The translations under genes and the position numbers were made by a program. This document shows positions 25,137 to 40,130 of a stretch of DNA of 64,000 nucleotides, piece after piece; position 1 is the first letter of the stretch; the number at the start of each line of letters is the position of its first letter. The notes beneath the pieces were generated by a model that was not told the DNA's origin, did not search any database, and was given only the letters and a program-made list of their open reading frames with translations. The stretch spans positions 2,418,001-2,482,000 of the forward strand of contig CM031555.1 in NCBI GenBank assembly GCA_018466975.1, read 5' to 3'. This DNA is from Sparassis latifolia. Its lineage: Eukaryota; Basidiomycota; Agaricomycetes; Polyporales; Sparassidaceae.

Positions 25137-25156
25137 ACCTATTTCCCCGCGCACTA
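25137..25156 (-). repeat. Right terminal inverted repeat of the MITE
   Basis: acctatttccccgcgcacta, exact reverse complement of the left end at 24606-24625, with no mismatch over 20 bases. The lack of divergence suggests a recent insertion. Confidence 0.95.
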
Positions 25157-25164
25157 CTCCTCAC
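25157..25164 (+). repeat. Right 8-bp target-site duplication of the MITE
   Basis: ctcctcac, identical to 24598-24605. Only 15 bases separate it from the ATG of the ING-family gene. Confidence 0.93.
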
Positions 25165-25179
25165 CACACGATCACACAA

Positions 25180-26774
25180 ATGTCCTACCGCAAAAACCGC
25201 AAGCGGCGTCGCTCTCAAGCGTTTCCAGAAGACGAGGCGAACGTGATAGAGCAACTTCCAGTGGTCGAGGTTGCGCCAGAACAAGAACAGGAGCCACGTG
25301 GCCCCGAAGATGCTGTGGATGCTGCGGACGCGACATCCGACAAGGAACGCGAGGTATGGGACGCGTTCAAGGAGGAGAACTACGAAGGTGAGCCTCACCA
25401 TGCATATACGGATGAAACTCACGCATTCCTAGTGCTCGAGCAACTTCCCCTATCTCTACAGCGTTCGTTTACGTTGATGCTTGAACTGGACCAGCAAGTG
25501 CACGGTACGCAGTAACTTTCCCTATGTCGTGAACAAGACTGACTTATGATAGATTACGAGGCGCATATATTGCCCAGTCTGAGAAAATATATCGAGCTCC
25601 GAACGGGTCTGGAGGGTAAATTCGATGCGGTGCAGGAGCAGCAGCAACAGAATGCCGGCGAGCTCGCTGGTGCCTCCGGAGAACCTGATGTTGAAATGGT
25701 GAACCCGACAGAATTTCCACAGATACCTGAAGTGACTTCTCCGAGGAAGAGTAGACCATTGCCGCCGCCAAGCACTCCAGGTCCCTCATCGGGGAAGAGC
25801 GCCGTCACCACCTCTCCAGTCACGAATGCGACCTTCAGTCACCTAACCAGAAGCTCGGAGAGGCCAAGTACAACGCGAGGGCTGCTCACACAAGTTGCAC
25901 AGCTCTCTGAGGAAGTCGTACGCGCGTCGAACGAGAAAGTAAACGTTGCTCGCTTTGCGTATGACCTGGTAAGCGACGCAGTACATCAATCTTGCGATCT
26001 TACTGACCGCAGACATTCCGCAGGTGGACAGATATATCCGCGATCTTGATCGAGCTATCAAGGAGCAAGAAACATCGATTTCTCTCGGTCTACGGCCAGG
26101 AACGCATCCTGCGTCGATCATCCTCCCGGATGTAGTCGTACCTGCGACACGTTCCATCCGCATCACACATAGTCCATCCCTGGAAATTGACATTGAATCG
26201 ATGCACGGCGTCGAGCCCGCAGAAACGGGCGGGCTGAACCTTGGTATTCCCCCTCCCGAACATGTCGCTGAGGCAGTGGCTCCGCCGGCCCCTGTACGCC
26301 CTCGCAGAAGGGGGAAGCCGAAGTGGTCTCGGAAGAAATCTTCAAAGCCTACTACCGAGAACGCTGCTGACGCCGAAGAGCCTGCGGCGTCGAAGAAGCA
26401 GACGCTCACGCTCACTGTCCCGCCTTTGGCATCGGTGGCGCTCGATGCGGTCGACATGCCCGTAGATCCGAACGAGCCACGATATTGCTACTGCAATCAA
26501 GTATCGTTTGGCGAGGTATATTGTTACTCTCGCAGGTCGCTTGCAGAGCTGACACGGTTGTAAATTTCAGATGATTGCTTGCGACAATCCAGGATGCAAA
26601 CTAGAATGGGTAAGTCGATGCGGTAAAGCTTCAGTGTTTCGACTGACAGTATTGCTTCCATAGTTCCACCTTGGCTGTGCAGGACTCACGCAAGCTCCAG
26701 AGGGGAACACGAAGTGGTATTGTCGGGACTGCGAGAAGCTCATAGCACCGCGACGAAAGACACGGCAGCGTTGA
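25180..26774 (+). CDS. ING-family chromatin protein with C-terminal PHD finger
   Basis: Six exons: 25180-25387, 25433-25504, 25553-25968, 26024-26515, 26571-26609, 26664-26774; about 445 residues. The N-terminal ING region reads LEQLPLSLQRSFTLMLELDQ then HDYEAHILPSLRKYIELR and, after a linker, EKVNVARFAYDL and VDRYIRDLDRAIKEQE. The C-terminal PHD finger is complete: CYCNQVSFGEM, CDNPGCKLEW, FHLGCAGL, WYCRDC, giving the C4HC3 zinc ligands. ING proteins bind H3K4me3 and guide histone acetyltransferase (NuA4, NuA3) or deacetylase (Rpd3L) complexes; which applies here is not clear (yeast counterparts Yng2, Yng1, Pho23). A basic stretch (PRRRGKPKWSRKKSSK) precedes the PHD. The gene starts right next to the MITE. 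Confidence 0.92.
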
Positions 26775-26930
26775 TGCTGCACTAGGGCCTCAGCTTCGCT
26801 GCTGCTGAATTTTTGGAGTAGGCGACGCGGCTAAATGTAAGATTATACCATATACCCCCACTACGTATTGTACAACATATTAACCCAACAACATATCGAA
26901 CCAAACACCACGCGTGGTACTAGTAGATAG

Positions 26931-28715
26931 CTACGTACTCGTCACCTGCATACGCAACTTGTTTGCGAGCGTCTCCATGTAGACCTCTGTTCCAGCTTTC
27001 GTGAGCGAGTTGTCTCCAACACGAGCAACCAGGGGCGCACCAGTCTCGTGTCTCAGCTTCCAGTATTCAGCCAACAGCTCGTTCAGCTCCGCCTGGCTCT
27101 TCTTCATATGCTCCGCCATCTGCAATGCACATAAATCAGACATACATTTCATGTATGCCGCGCAGGAGTGCGCAAGTAATTACCTTTCGCTCAATCTCAT
27201 CCGCCTCCGTGCGAATCTCCTCGACTTGACGGTCGTTGTCTCGCCGTTCCACCGCCATCTCCTCGTATTCGCGCTGGAGCCGCTCGATCGTTTGCTGGCT
27301 CATGACCCGCTTGTCTTCTGCATGGTGCTGTGCACGCTCGAGCTTCTCTTGTGCGTTCGATAGCTGCTTGTGGACACGCTGTGGATATCGATCGTGAAAA
27401 CGCGGACTGAGCCGAAGAAAGACAGTAAGGATGTCCCTTCACTGACCTCGCGCTTCATCATCAGTTCGTTCCGCTCTCCCTTCTTCCGGTCGAGGTTGTC
27501 CTTCAAGTCCATGAGGTCTTTTTGCGACACATCAAGTGCATGCATCTCCTTCTCGATAATCTGGAGTTGCTCTACACATGAGCGCACTTCCTACCAAAAC
27601 CGTATCTCTGCAATTAGAATTGATCGAGATTGACCGCATATGTGCTACCTTTTCGATGTTCAATAAAGCTGCGATCTTCGCTTGGAGGTCCCGAATCTTG
27701 GTCTCGTGCGTTGCAACGGTTTTCTTGTCCTCGGAGGCGGTCGCACCCATCGTGACAATGTTGCGCTTGATGCGCTCAGGAGATTGGACGATTCGTGACC
27801 GTGTCCGATTGATGGAATCCATTTCCATGTTAATCTGGTCATTTACACTTTCCTGGGAATCAGAAATTGTCAATAATTATAACATGAATAGAGGGAGGAG
27901 CGAGACCTTTTTCGAGATAACCTCCTCTCGCTGCTGTTTGAGGGACTCGACCTCTGTGAGAAGAGTCATTTGTGTCTCCTTGTAGGAGACGAGCTGTGCT
28001 GTCATCGCAGTGTTTTCCTTCCGCAAAGTGGCGCACTTGGGTTCATCTTCTTCACGTTTGGTTCTACACACGAGAATCCGATAAGCAACTTCTTGTAGGA
28101 CCAAGGCGTGCTCACTTGACGGCCGCGAGCTTCTCCTTCATATCAACTAGCTGATGACCGACTTCGTCCCGTTCCTTGAGGGCAGAGGCAGATTTGTCTC
28201 GTAGGCGGGTAATAAAGGGCTCGCACTGCTCGGAAAACTTCACGAAGTTGATAAATGCAGAGAAAATGGACCGCGTGCGTTCTGGATTGGGGAAATACAC
28301 GTCTTTGGTGTTGAAATCGGTGACTTTAGCTGCGCTCGCGAAGCGTTGGCTGGTTACAGTTCCAGAGTGATACGAGCCGACATAACATAGATATTGCGCT
28401 TACATGTGGTATATGAGATAATTTTGACTGAGCGCCTCTGCGTAGAGATCCTATCCTAAGATCAGAGAGAGGGAATGTCAGGTAGTAATTTACGCTCACT
28501 GGGGTCTCTGTTGTGGCCAAAGCGGCCTCTACAGAGGACTGTAAGCTCTCCTGGGTGATTCCCGTTACTTGTTCGAGACATGCGGAGTAGATGGTCATCA
28601 CGAATTCGGACGAGGGCCTCGCTACTTGCTCATTGCTAACCGCAATTCCCCATCCCGCGAAGGCGTCAACGATTTCGGGAACAGACATTGAGGGGAACCA
28701 GAACTGCCCAGCCAT
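26931..28715 (-). CDS. NUF2: Kinetochore protein NUF2 (Ndc80 complex)
   Basis: The start MAGQFWFPSMSVPEIVDAF is the typical NUF2 N-terminus. The calponin-homology part continues over short introns: DLYAEALSQNYLIYH, then RFASAAKVTDFNTKDVYFPN, then RTRSIFSAFINFVKFSEQ. The remainder is a long coiled coil split over several exons (for example TKREEDEPKCATLRKENTAM, MEMDSINRTRSRIVQSPERI, KKGERNELMMKREV, QTIERLQREYEEMAVERRDN) ending MQVTST and stop at 26933-26931. NUF2 pairs with Ndc80 and links kinetochores to microtubule plus ends. It diverges from the RecQ gene, with 264 bases between start codons, suggesting a shared promoter. Confidence 0.93.
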
Positions 28716-28979
28716 CTTCGACTAGAATATAGATGAGAGAACACCACTATTGATAACAAGGGGAGCCTGTAAATCGGAGCTTGCAGCAGTAGCCGAAAGA
28801 GGGAGTGTTGAAGCGCGTGGTCGCGTCAGTCACGTGCAAAACGCGTCGCGACTTTCAGACTCAGCCGCCAGCCCAGCTGCTCTCTCTGCTAAACGTTCTC
28901 GATCGGGCTTCGAAGCCTTCTGCACTTGAACATTCACCTCCTCCTCTCATCTTCGTTTCTTCCCGCTGGATGCTCTATC
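28716..28979. promoter_or_regulatory. Bidirectional promoter region NUF2 / RecQ
   Basis: 264 bases between two divergent start codons, both of chromosome-maintenance genes. Contains a cacgtg-like E-box (gtcacgtgcaaaacgcgtcgcg, around 28830) and an acgcgt core nearby resembling the MluI cell-cycle box bound by MBF in fungi. The cell-cycle link is inference from the motif. Confidence 0.45.
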
Positions 28980-31900
28980 ATGTCGGGGCCAAGAAATAAT
29001 CTGGATGAACTCCGTCGCAAACAGCCAGGCGGCACTCCGTTACCGCGCCCACCACCCCAGCTCTTCAGCCACGAGAAGGTATGTGCATGCTTCAGTTTAT
29101 CCCGGCTTACGATTCAAGACTGTCGGTGTAGTCTACCAAGTTCAAGCCTGCCAAATCCTTCAGCACACCTGAGCATGTCACTGGTACGTAAACATGACTC
29201 GTCTGCTCTCAGCTAGTATCGCTGACGATCGCGACGTAGTGCGCAAGACAACTACGGTCCTTCCTGCTTTTTCTACACCCGGTTTTGGCAAGAGTAAACC
29301 CCTCCACTCGCGCTTCCTTCCAATGGAGACCACTCGTATATCAGCATATCTTCTACGGATACCACTCCTCCCTCTGCCTCTGTGTCAAGTGTCCCCAGTA
29401 AACGTCTTTCCATGGATGCCCACATAGATCAAGAACATACGGGGCCATCAAAGCGTCCGAAAGTTGACACCACATCGGACAAGGAGAATAGATTCATCTC
29501 TGATGTGAAGGGCAAGGCAAGAGAGCTCCCGTTGAATCGGACATTAGACTTCCACGCCCCAGACCCCATCAATCCATCACCTATCAGGCATTCTGCTTCG
29601 AGAATACTAGCCAACCCGCCACGACCAGCACTGGCAGTGACTCCTGCTGGGCCACCATCGCGGAATTTGCCATTGGACTGGTCAGATCTCATTGGGGTCA
29701 GTATTGCAACTACCTTCCCCGGCGCAGAATGCTGACGTATTCCTAGAAATCCGAAGCCGATCTCAGCATAATCCTCAACAGTAACTTTGACCTGCGGGGT
29801 CTGATATCTGATAGAATGCTGAAACATAATACTGGCGAAGACCGCAGTCACGACATCGTTTTACTCCAGCATCTCGAGTAGGTCTTCTTTGTGACGTAAT
29901 GGTGACGACAACACTGAATCTTCGTCCGTTGTCTGCAGCAAACTGGCCGGAGACAGAATTGTTTCGATTTTAGCGTTCCGTTCCGCGGTGAACCGAGGTG
30001 ACCAGCCCGTCCTTCCACCCCCCTCATGGTCCTCGCAGACTTCCACTCCCAGCACTGCGCAGCTTCGTCCTTCAGCTCTCCTTCCGAGCAAACAACCCTC
30101 GTTGACAAATGAGGCGGTCCAGTCTTCTTCAACGACGTTATATGGCGGCGAATACGGGATTGGTTTTCCAGGCAGTAGCACGACTATTGTGAAGCAGGTA
30201 GTTGGCACTGCTAGCGCTCCGCTTGACGACGTTGAACCTGGAAGCGACGATTACTGGAATGGACCGAATGATGATATAGTAGATCTTTATGAAGATGTCC
30301 GACCTCTCCCTCTCCCGGCACCTGCTACACCGCCATCATCTCTTCCTCGCCATACTGGTCAGGCCGCGACGTCCTCTTCCTCCACAGCACACAATAGCGA
30401 GCTGACGAAGAACAAGTACTATCCCGAGATCAAGCGCAAGCTCTGGGAAGTATTTGGTATCAATTCATTCCGAAAGCATCAGCTGGAAGCAATCACTGCA
30501 GCCCTGTCTGGGCGCGACGTCTTTGTGTTGATGCCTACAGGTGGCGGGAAAAGCTTGTGTTTTCAGCTCGCTGCGTTGTGTAAACCCGGATCAACCACTT
30601 TTGTGATCGGCCCCCTGATATCTCTCATGAAGGATCAGGCGGGTGCTCTCAAGAAGAGAGGCGTCGACGTCGTAGTGTTTGAATCAAATCGAGATAACAA
30701 AGAAACTGCTGCGGACATGGCGCGTCTCAAAACCAAGAATAGACCGTGCTTGGCGTATGTGACACCAGAGAGACTCCAGTTTAGTGCTGCGATGAGGAAT
30801 ACCATGTCTATGATGTATCAGAATGATGCGATAGCGCTGTTCAGTGTCGATGAGGCACATTGTATCTCCACGTGGGGAAGAGATTTCCGAGACTCTGTGC
30901 GTGCTTTCTCCTCTTCCTTGAGTGTAGACTGCTGATGATTTCTGTGTTAATTCTAGTACAAAGCGCTCAACCTCTTGCGAATCGAGTATCCCAAAGTTCC
31001 GATCATGGCACTCACTGGGACAGCTCCTCCGGAAGCAGTCAACGATATTATTGATCGTCTCGGGATGCCTAATTGCCTCCGCTTGATAGAATCCCATAAT
31101 CGCACGAATTTGAACTACATGGTTCGACAGAAACGGAAGGGTGGCGTTCTCGCAGACATTGTCGAATTCATTCGAACCAACTATAGTGGACAGACCGGTA
31201 TTATCTACGCTACAAGTCGGAAGAAATGCGAGGACATTGCTGCAGAGTTGCAGAATGTTCATCACTTGTCGGCATTCCCCTACCATGGGAAAATGGACAA
31301 TGATGAGAAGCATCATAACCAAGATATGTGGCTGGACGGAAGGTGCAAAGTCATAGTGGCAACAGTAATTGGATCACACTCATCGTCGTCTGACCAACTT
31401 TGCTAAATGTTCTCCGCAGAACGCGTTCGGAATGGGTATCGACAAATCCAACGGTATGGCATTCTCACAAGATCTCAGAAGAATGTGTCTGACAGCTTGG
31501 GAGGCAGTTCGTTTCGTCATCCATCACTCTTTGCCGAAGGATCTTGAAAGGTAGGCCTTCTCTCACTGCCTCTAGCTCTTCTTGACGACTTTGGTAGCTA
31601 CTATCAAGAGACAGGCCGTGCAGGGAGAGACAGTAGTCCTGCCGATTGTGTCCTATGTACGTGTTTTGTATGTCTATGTTCCCTGAATTCTGCTGACCCC
31701 CAATGTGTGGATTGTAGTCTACTCGTACGGCGATTACACGGCTGCCTTGAGCCAGATCTACAAGGAGGACAAACCCGAGGACAGGAAGGAGTGGGCAAGA
31801 GATAAACTGCGAAGGGTAATGCAGTTTGCCGAAAACGACACCGATTGTCGTCGGGCCCAGGTTCTCGGCTACTTCGGCGAAAACAACTTCGACCCACAGA

Positions 31901-33132
31901 ATTGCCACAACTTCTGCGACAACTGTCGTGATGAGCACGGAATCGAAGAACAGGATGTGACTACATCGGCTGTCAACATCGTTCGGCTGGCGCAAGGCTT
32001 ACTACGGAATGGAGATATGACAAGAAATCAATTCGTAGACGTCATCAAGGGGAGCAAAACCAAGTGGATCAAGGATCAATGCCACGACCAACTTGAATCC
32101 TTCGGGGTAGGCAGAGATATGCCGAAAGGACGTGTTGAGCGAATAGTTGATCACCTTGAGGTCGAGGGTATTTTTGACCAGGTTCCTAAGAGATCAAGCG
32201 AGTGGACCAACTCTTACATGCAGGTAAGTTCATCTCTTTGTGTATGTTGTGCTGCTCATAGTTACGGATGTTATAGCTTGGGCGTAACGCTCACACGTTC
32301 CTCGAACGGCCCTCAAGCCTTGTCATGCGTTTCAGAGCCCTCTCTTCCGCCAATGTTGCCACTTCCAAACGCCAGAAACGGGTGGTGACCGCTGGGAACG
32401 CGTCCACAGGGAACGCAGGCCGAAAGCGTAACAGAAAGGAGAAGGTTGTTCAGTACGACGAGGATCCCATCGATTTATATCAGGACGACTCTGGTACCGC
32501 CGAGGTTTTCCAAGAGGATGTCATGGACAACGTTATAGAAGTCTACAACCCGATGGTAGGAAATTCAAGGTTCAGGGACCCAGCTCAGAAAGCTGCAGGT
32601 GGAGATTCAGATGTTGAAGTGATTGAGAATTTCGATCATCCGGTTACCAACGTCGATCCTTCGGAATCGTGTCGGAAGGAGTTGCTACAAGTTCGCCAGA
32701 AGGTATGTCGCAGGCTCTGCGAAGAATGCAAATATTCACGTCTATTGTAGATTGCCCTCGCTGAGAACCTTGATCCTGAAGAGGTCCTCGATGATTATGC
32801 GTTGAACATGTTGAGCGCCATCATGCCCAACGGTTCGTTCCAGTTTTTGATAGACGAAAGATGTCGCTCATGGGACACGTGTAGATCTTAACAGCTTCAA
32901 CAACCAGCTGAGAGATGCAGAGGTTGATCCACAGGGTCTGATCAAGGTGCATATACCACGACTTCTGACTGTGTGCATAAATCATCATGTTCAGCGAGAG
33001 TCGGGCCGTAACAAGTAGGTACATTTGGAGTCATTGTGTATTGTGCATGCTTCTAACGCGTTGTCTAGCTCCTCGCAGTCGAAACCGCCTTCAGTCCTGA
33101 ATCTCCGTCAGCAATTTGAGTATCGCAGGTAG
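28980..33132 (+). CDS. RecQ-family DNA helicase (Sgs1/BLM-like)
   Basis: ATG at 28980; many exons; stop TAG at 33130-33132. The N-terminus is a Ser/Pro-rich tail. The helicase core has the RecQ zero motif FGINSFRKHQLEAITAALSG, Walker A MPTGGGKSLCFQLAAL, PLISLMKDQ, VTPERL, DEAH box SVDEAHCISTWGRDFR, then LRIEYPKVPIMALTGTA, GIIYATSRKKCEDIA, AFGMGIDKSN and YQETGRAGRDSSPADC. The RQC domain follows with its zinc-binding cysteines (DCRRAQVLGYFG, CHNFCDNC) and a winged-helix part (MPKGRVERIVDHLEVEGIFD). The tail is basic and acidic and ends NLRQQFEYRR. Such enzymes unwind recombination and replication intermediates in the nucleus with Top3/Rmi1. Joining of motifs over introns (31372-31420, 31455-31509) keeps the conserved order, so the gene looks intact. 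An HRDC domain is not clearly visible. Confidence 0.93.
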
Positions 33133-33459
33133 GGACTATTGAGGTCCATGGATCATGGATGTTGGCGACGGTTGATTTGAATGTCACTATAAGTGCGGGT
33201 AACTTATTTGCTGTATATAACGCTCACGTGTGTCCAACCTGGCGCTACGTGCATATGATAGTCACGTTTTGCCCAAATACCCTTTCCACAGCACCGTACA
33301 CCCAAGGCTAACAAATACACCATACACTGTACCACAATGGATCACAGCGCAAGCCTACTTAGTTTCCCGGATATGCAAGTCTCCGGAGCCTTTCAACGAT
33401 GTGCTTCAAGCGAGACCCAAGAATCTGTGCCGCAGTGACTCGTGCCTTCGGTATCAGCT
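33133..33459. other. Short intergenic region between convergent genes
   Basis: 327 bases between the RecQ stop and the stop of the minus-strand membrane-protein gene. Expected to hold both 3' UTRs. Nothing else seen. Confidence 0.6.
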
Positions 33460-36400
33460 TCACGTCTCCTCCCACTTGAATGTGCTATACCACCCACGAT
33501 CTCCTTCATCTGGCATGCTTGTTCTGGTTAATCCGGGATCTTGGGTCAACCACGCAGATGTCCCGAACAATCTCCCGGTCAGCTTCAACAGCTCCTCCAG
33601 GGTATCTACCAGGTTCTTCATTACGTCCTGCTCGGCAAAAGCATAAACAAGTGAGAGACCCATGGAATGCGGATCATCTTCACTCGCCCGCTGTAAAGAT
33701 TTTCGTACATGGCTTTGCAGCACTGAGAGTGCCTGTCGGGTCGAAGGCAAGAATTGAGGAAGCGGCTCTCGCGTTCGGAACGCATGCTGACAGGCGAATA
33801 GGATGATGCAGACGGAAGACATCTACAGAGTCGATGAGCGATATAGTCAGAGATATTTAGAAAAACTTACAAACTCCTGACGTTCCTTGAAGACGCTAGC
33901 AACGGTCTGTTCACGGGGAATATTCGTCCGCATTTTGCGCAACCCAGTCATCAGATCTAACAGCTTTTGCAGGACCGTCACGATTTGACGGTAATGTCGG
34001 AGTGGTTTCTGAAGCGAGTTCAGCCTTCTACTTCAGTTTGTGGAGGGTGTTATAAACTCACCGGTAAGAGGCTCAATTCCGCGCCCATCGTTACAATCAG
34101 ACCAGAAAGACGATGCAGTGCATTGCGAATTTGAAGCTCCAATTTCTGAGTTCGGCGACGCTCGTCCGGGGTGTAAATATGTTGGTCATGGAACACCTCG
34201 CTTAGATATATGCGGATGATCGGTCAGTGAACTGCCATAACGTTGCATGATTCAACTCACTGGCTCAACGTCATGTAAAGGTTACTGAGAGAACCAAGGG
34301 TACGACCAGTGTCAGATAGGAACAGGACCTGAACTAATATGAATTCAACGAAAAACAAAGCACAATACTGAGGTGATACCCGACAATGTCGTGGGAACAC
34401 AAGGCTGTTCACGAGCAACGCAGCTATAATACCAGCGGCAATCATACTAACACGAATGCCAGCTAGTTCTGCAGGTCATCGTCAGAGAACAGCTCTATCA
34501 TTCATTCCGGAAAGACCCACCCAGGACAGACATGGTCTGTTCAGGCACTATATACTGAGCTAGAACGATAGTTGGAAGAGTCAAGGATCTGCTGGTATCT
34601 CAGAGAATGGCAGTCGCAGGTAAACACGATAATACTCACGCAGGTACAGCCAGAGGAGTTAGCTCAGTTTTGGTGATCATCCAGGTTATAGGGACATCAG
34701 CCGCCTGCAATACGTCTGAAAATGTACACGGCCAGGGCATCCGGACCACTCACTGTCACCAGAACGACCAAACCGTACGGGTTTCTCTTGCAGATCAGCC
34801 ATGTCTGCACCAACATTAGACGAAATAGATGAATGATTGTGAAATCAATACGAGCTCTTACAATATACGCATAGATAGCACCCGTAATCGTGCCCAGCTG
34901 GATGGATATTAATCGGACAGCAGACTGCACAGGATGAGTGAGTACGAACCAACCGTAGGTAGCCAATCCTCCAGGTAGCTCCGGTGTTCGTTTCCAACAC
35001 CCGAAGATAACTACGGAAGATGATAATTATTCACCGCATGCGTTTCATACTCACATACCTGATGACCATCCACTGCCCATGCCACGTAGTGAACCATCGG
35101 CGCCCTACAACACCGCAGTGACATCAACTGACAACCTCATTATCAGAAGGAGGGTCACCTGCAGATTGTCCTGGCATGAATGCCGGGAAGCTCAAGATTG
35201 CAACGCCAATGGCGCTCTTCATGGCATGCCGTATATGGCTGGAATGTTGGATGGACCTATAGCCCTTCGAGAGCCACATCCGTCCATCAACCATTCGCGG
35301 GTGCGACCATAACATCTTGGACCGTCTCGACCAAGACTTGAGAGAATACCAAGGTCCGGGTTCTCCGGATTTGGTTTTTACAGACGCACCAAAGTATGTA
35401 CGGCGGGTCAGGGATTGCATGGAGTCCATGGGATGACTCTGCTCGGCCAGCGCCTGTCGTGCTTCGGCAATCGTTAGTCGTTCTTCTGCGTCTTGCTCTC
35501 GTAAATCTTCATCCGCATCGCTGATCCCGGTGAGTTGCATGGTAGAGCCGAAATCGTCAGACATAAAGAACGCCTGAGGAACCCCAAGCCATGCCAAGGT
35601 AATTTGCGGGTACCATAAGCGTACCGCGGATGCTTCATAACGTGAGGCAATTCGCCGCGCGTCTTTCAAAGCCAACCGCATCTCTTGGGCCATCTATGAA
35701 GCAGTGAGGAAGCATGCGGGTTGAAAAGACAATTCTGAGACAATATGTACCTGGAGCAACGTAATCATGACAAGACTGCCATTGAGAACATCCTTGGGCA
35801 TGTTACTTCCCGCCGCTCTATGTTGCATGCCTGCTTCGGTGAATATTCGTGCAAGCTTCTCGCGAGCATGATCCCTGGCCAGAACTAGTTTCTCCTCGGC
35901 CGTGTGTATAGCTTCATTTTCGGGTTCAGACCACGTCTGGGAAGATGGTTTTACATAAGGTCCTTGTTGGAAAGCCACGACGATAAGGCGTTCCACTGCC
36001 TGCATTGCCGCAAGAATACCATGCCCAAGAAGGACAGCCGGTGCTTCAAAGTCCGTAAGCAACTTATACTGGGAGGATGTATTTGATATATCCCATGCTG
36101 ACCCGACGGTGAATTGGATTGGGAGGCCCCATGCAACCTCTCTCCGTAAATGCTCGACAATGCTGATGAAAGGGCGGATCGACTTCACTGCAACAGGAAA
36201 CATTCAGTAAAATATCTCCCTACAACATCTTAGTAGAAACTTTACAACTAAGTCTCCCAATCCGAAGTTCAAATGCTGCTTGAGAATAGGTCTCATTGAG
36301 GTTGATTGACTGTTGAAGTAATCTGTCTCGGAACTGTGAATACTCCTGAGGAGTAATGCTGTCATCTGAAACCACCGTCTTGACGCCCATGTATTGAAGG

Positions 36401-37302
36401 TTTATGGACAGGCACTGCCGAAGCAACGCGAAAGTTCTTGCCATGTCCCCTTCGAAGCTCGTGGACGGCCACCGCAACAATGCCATCACAAAGAGGAGGG
36501 AAACGAGAGAGATTATAGCAGAAGCAAAAGTTACGAAAAGAAAGGCCCCGGAATCAGAAAGGATTCTCTGCTAACCATGTTAGTCTTTGTCACAAATCGG
36601 TTCGGGGCCACTCACAGAACGAACGCCTATGTTGGTCGTCAACAGCCATGTGGAGACGAAGAGGGATATGCGCATGGAGAGCTGAAGACGAACCATACGA
36701 CTCTTGATCCAACCAGCTGTTGCGAATATCGGTGTTAATGCTACTGTAGAGGATAGATAGCGAAGTAAGCCCGCAAACTTACCAAAAAAACTGATCATTA
36801 CAAGAAACGTAGCGCATGTCGCCCTCGACCTGGCTTGATTGTCGGGAGTCAAAGAAGCTATGTACTTTGCCAGTGTTGAAAGACCTATGCCGAGCAAGGC
36901 ACCAGTAACGTTGAGGACCGTGAGCTCCAACTGCTGCGCAAGATTCTCTTGAACGGAGAGTACCAGCTCTCTCAACGCAAGAACCAAGAACGCAAACTCT
37001 CCACCAAGCTTGGACACAGGGCGAATTACTACCACAAGGCAACACAGGAATACTGACAATAGCCTGGCGAGTGAACGCCTCGAGATGAATTGTTTGCCAT
37101 ACGCTTGTATGCAGCTGGACGCTTGACCAAACCGGGTCTTCAATACCTCTGCCTTCATATGTTTGTCGGGATGAGTGAGGAATGCATAACCGACGAGACG
37201 ACGAGACACAATAACAAGCTCAAGGTTCAAGGAGACGCATGGCTCGACATGTTGTGGAGGCACCTGTGAGGCACCTTCGACGTCCGAATCATGATGGGTC
37301 AA
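33460..37302 (-). CDS. Multi-pass membrane protein, FUSC / aromatic-acid-exporter-like (ArAE_2 type)
   Basis: A chain of minus-strand exons forms a protein of roughly 1,000 residues with two membrane blocks. The first block includes SLARLLSVFLCCLVVVI, ALLGIGLSTLAKYIASL, CATFLVMISFFGKFAGLL and LSMRISLFVSTWLLTTNIGV; the second includes HAMKSAIGVAILSFPAFMPG, IQLGTITGAIYAYI and MIAAGIIAALLVNSLVF. A cytoplasmic region with an acidic stretch (SDADEDLREQDAEERL) separates them. The C-terminal block CQHAFRTREPLPQFLPSTRQ is typical of fungal Brefeldin-A-sensitivity (Bre4-like) / putative ER transporter proteins. Substrate unknown. No ATG opens the most upstream exon (open to about 37302 on a TTG), so the true start exon is unresolved; the given right border is the end of recognisable coding sequence. 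The stop is at 33462-33460. Confidence 0.75.
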
Positions 37303-37783
37303 TTTCGATCGCTTTCCATAAGCGGCGCCAGTGTTCCCGACCGCCTCGTGAACAGTGGTCGCGTCATCTCAACTCTCGTCCACACACATGAAACGCGACG
37401 TTCTATCTATGTGAGCCACAACGTTGACTCCAATGTCGCAGTGTGTTCCAATCGGTTGGTGCTTCCACGCTGAGCACTAGTTCGCTTCAACGTTAATTCA
37501 CAGAGTGGAACTCGATGGAATGATGACAGTATTATTTTGTATATATCATGACTCACCAAGGCATGACAAACACTTCGCGTCACGGTGTAGCAAGACACCA
37601 TCATAGAGGCTCTCGCCCGACTTTCCAGGAAAACTGATGCGCAAGATCAGCACCATACACTGCATATCATCACGTACCTACAGAAACTGTTCAAGAGATC
37701 CAAGGTCATCTCTGCTGCATTATTGAATGTGCAATGAATACAAATGGATAAGAACAGTCCTACACATACAGATGTTAATACAC
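37303..37783. other. Intergenic region upstream of the FUSC-like gene
   Basis: Separates the FUSC-like gene from the DDX41 stop codon, both on the minus strand. It probably contains the unresolved start exon and the promoter of the FUSC-like gene plus the DDX41 3' UTR. No other feature seen. Confidence 0.4.

Positions 37784-40130
<2,347 letters not shown>

Larger units (their letters stand above)
24606..25156. mobile_element. Non-autonomous hAT-type transposon (MITE), 551 bp
   Basis: Perfect 20-bp terminal inverted repeats (tagtgcgcggggaaataggt and its complement) bound the element, and a perfect 8-bp direct repeat ctcctcac flanks it. The interior has no transposase or other convincing coding frame. 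Subterminal regions carry repeated gtgtaaattac-like motifs in both orientations (for example 24628-24638, 24655-24665 and several in 25005-25080), the palindrome ggctaattagc on both sides (24642-24652 and 25030-25040), and ggtaaaatag motifs, as expected of transposase-binding subterminal repeats. It lies between two divergent genes, and its right end is 23 bases from the ING start codon. Confidence 0.92.
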
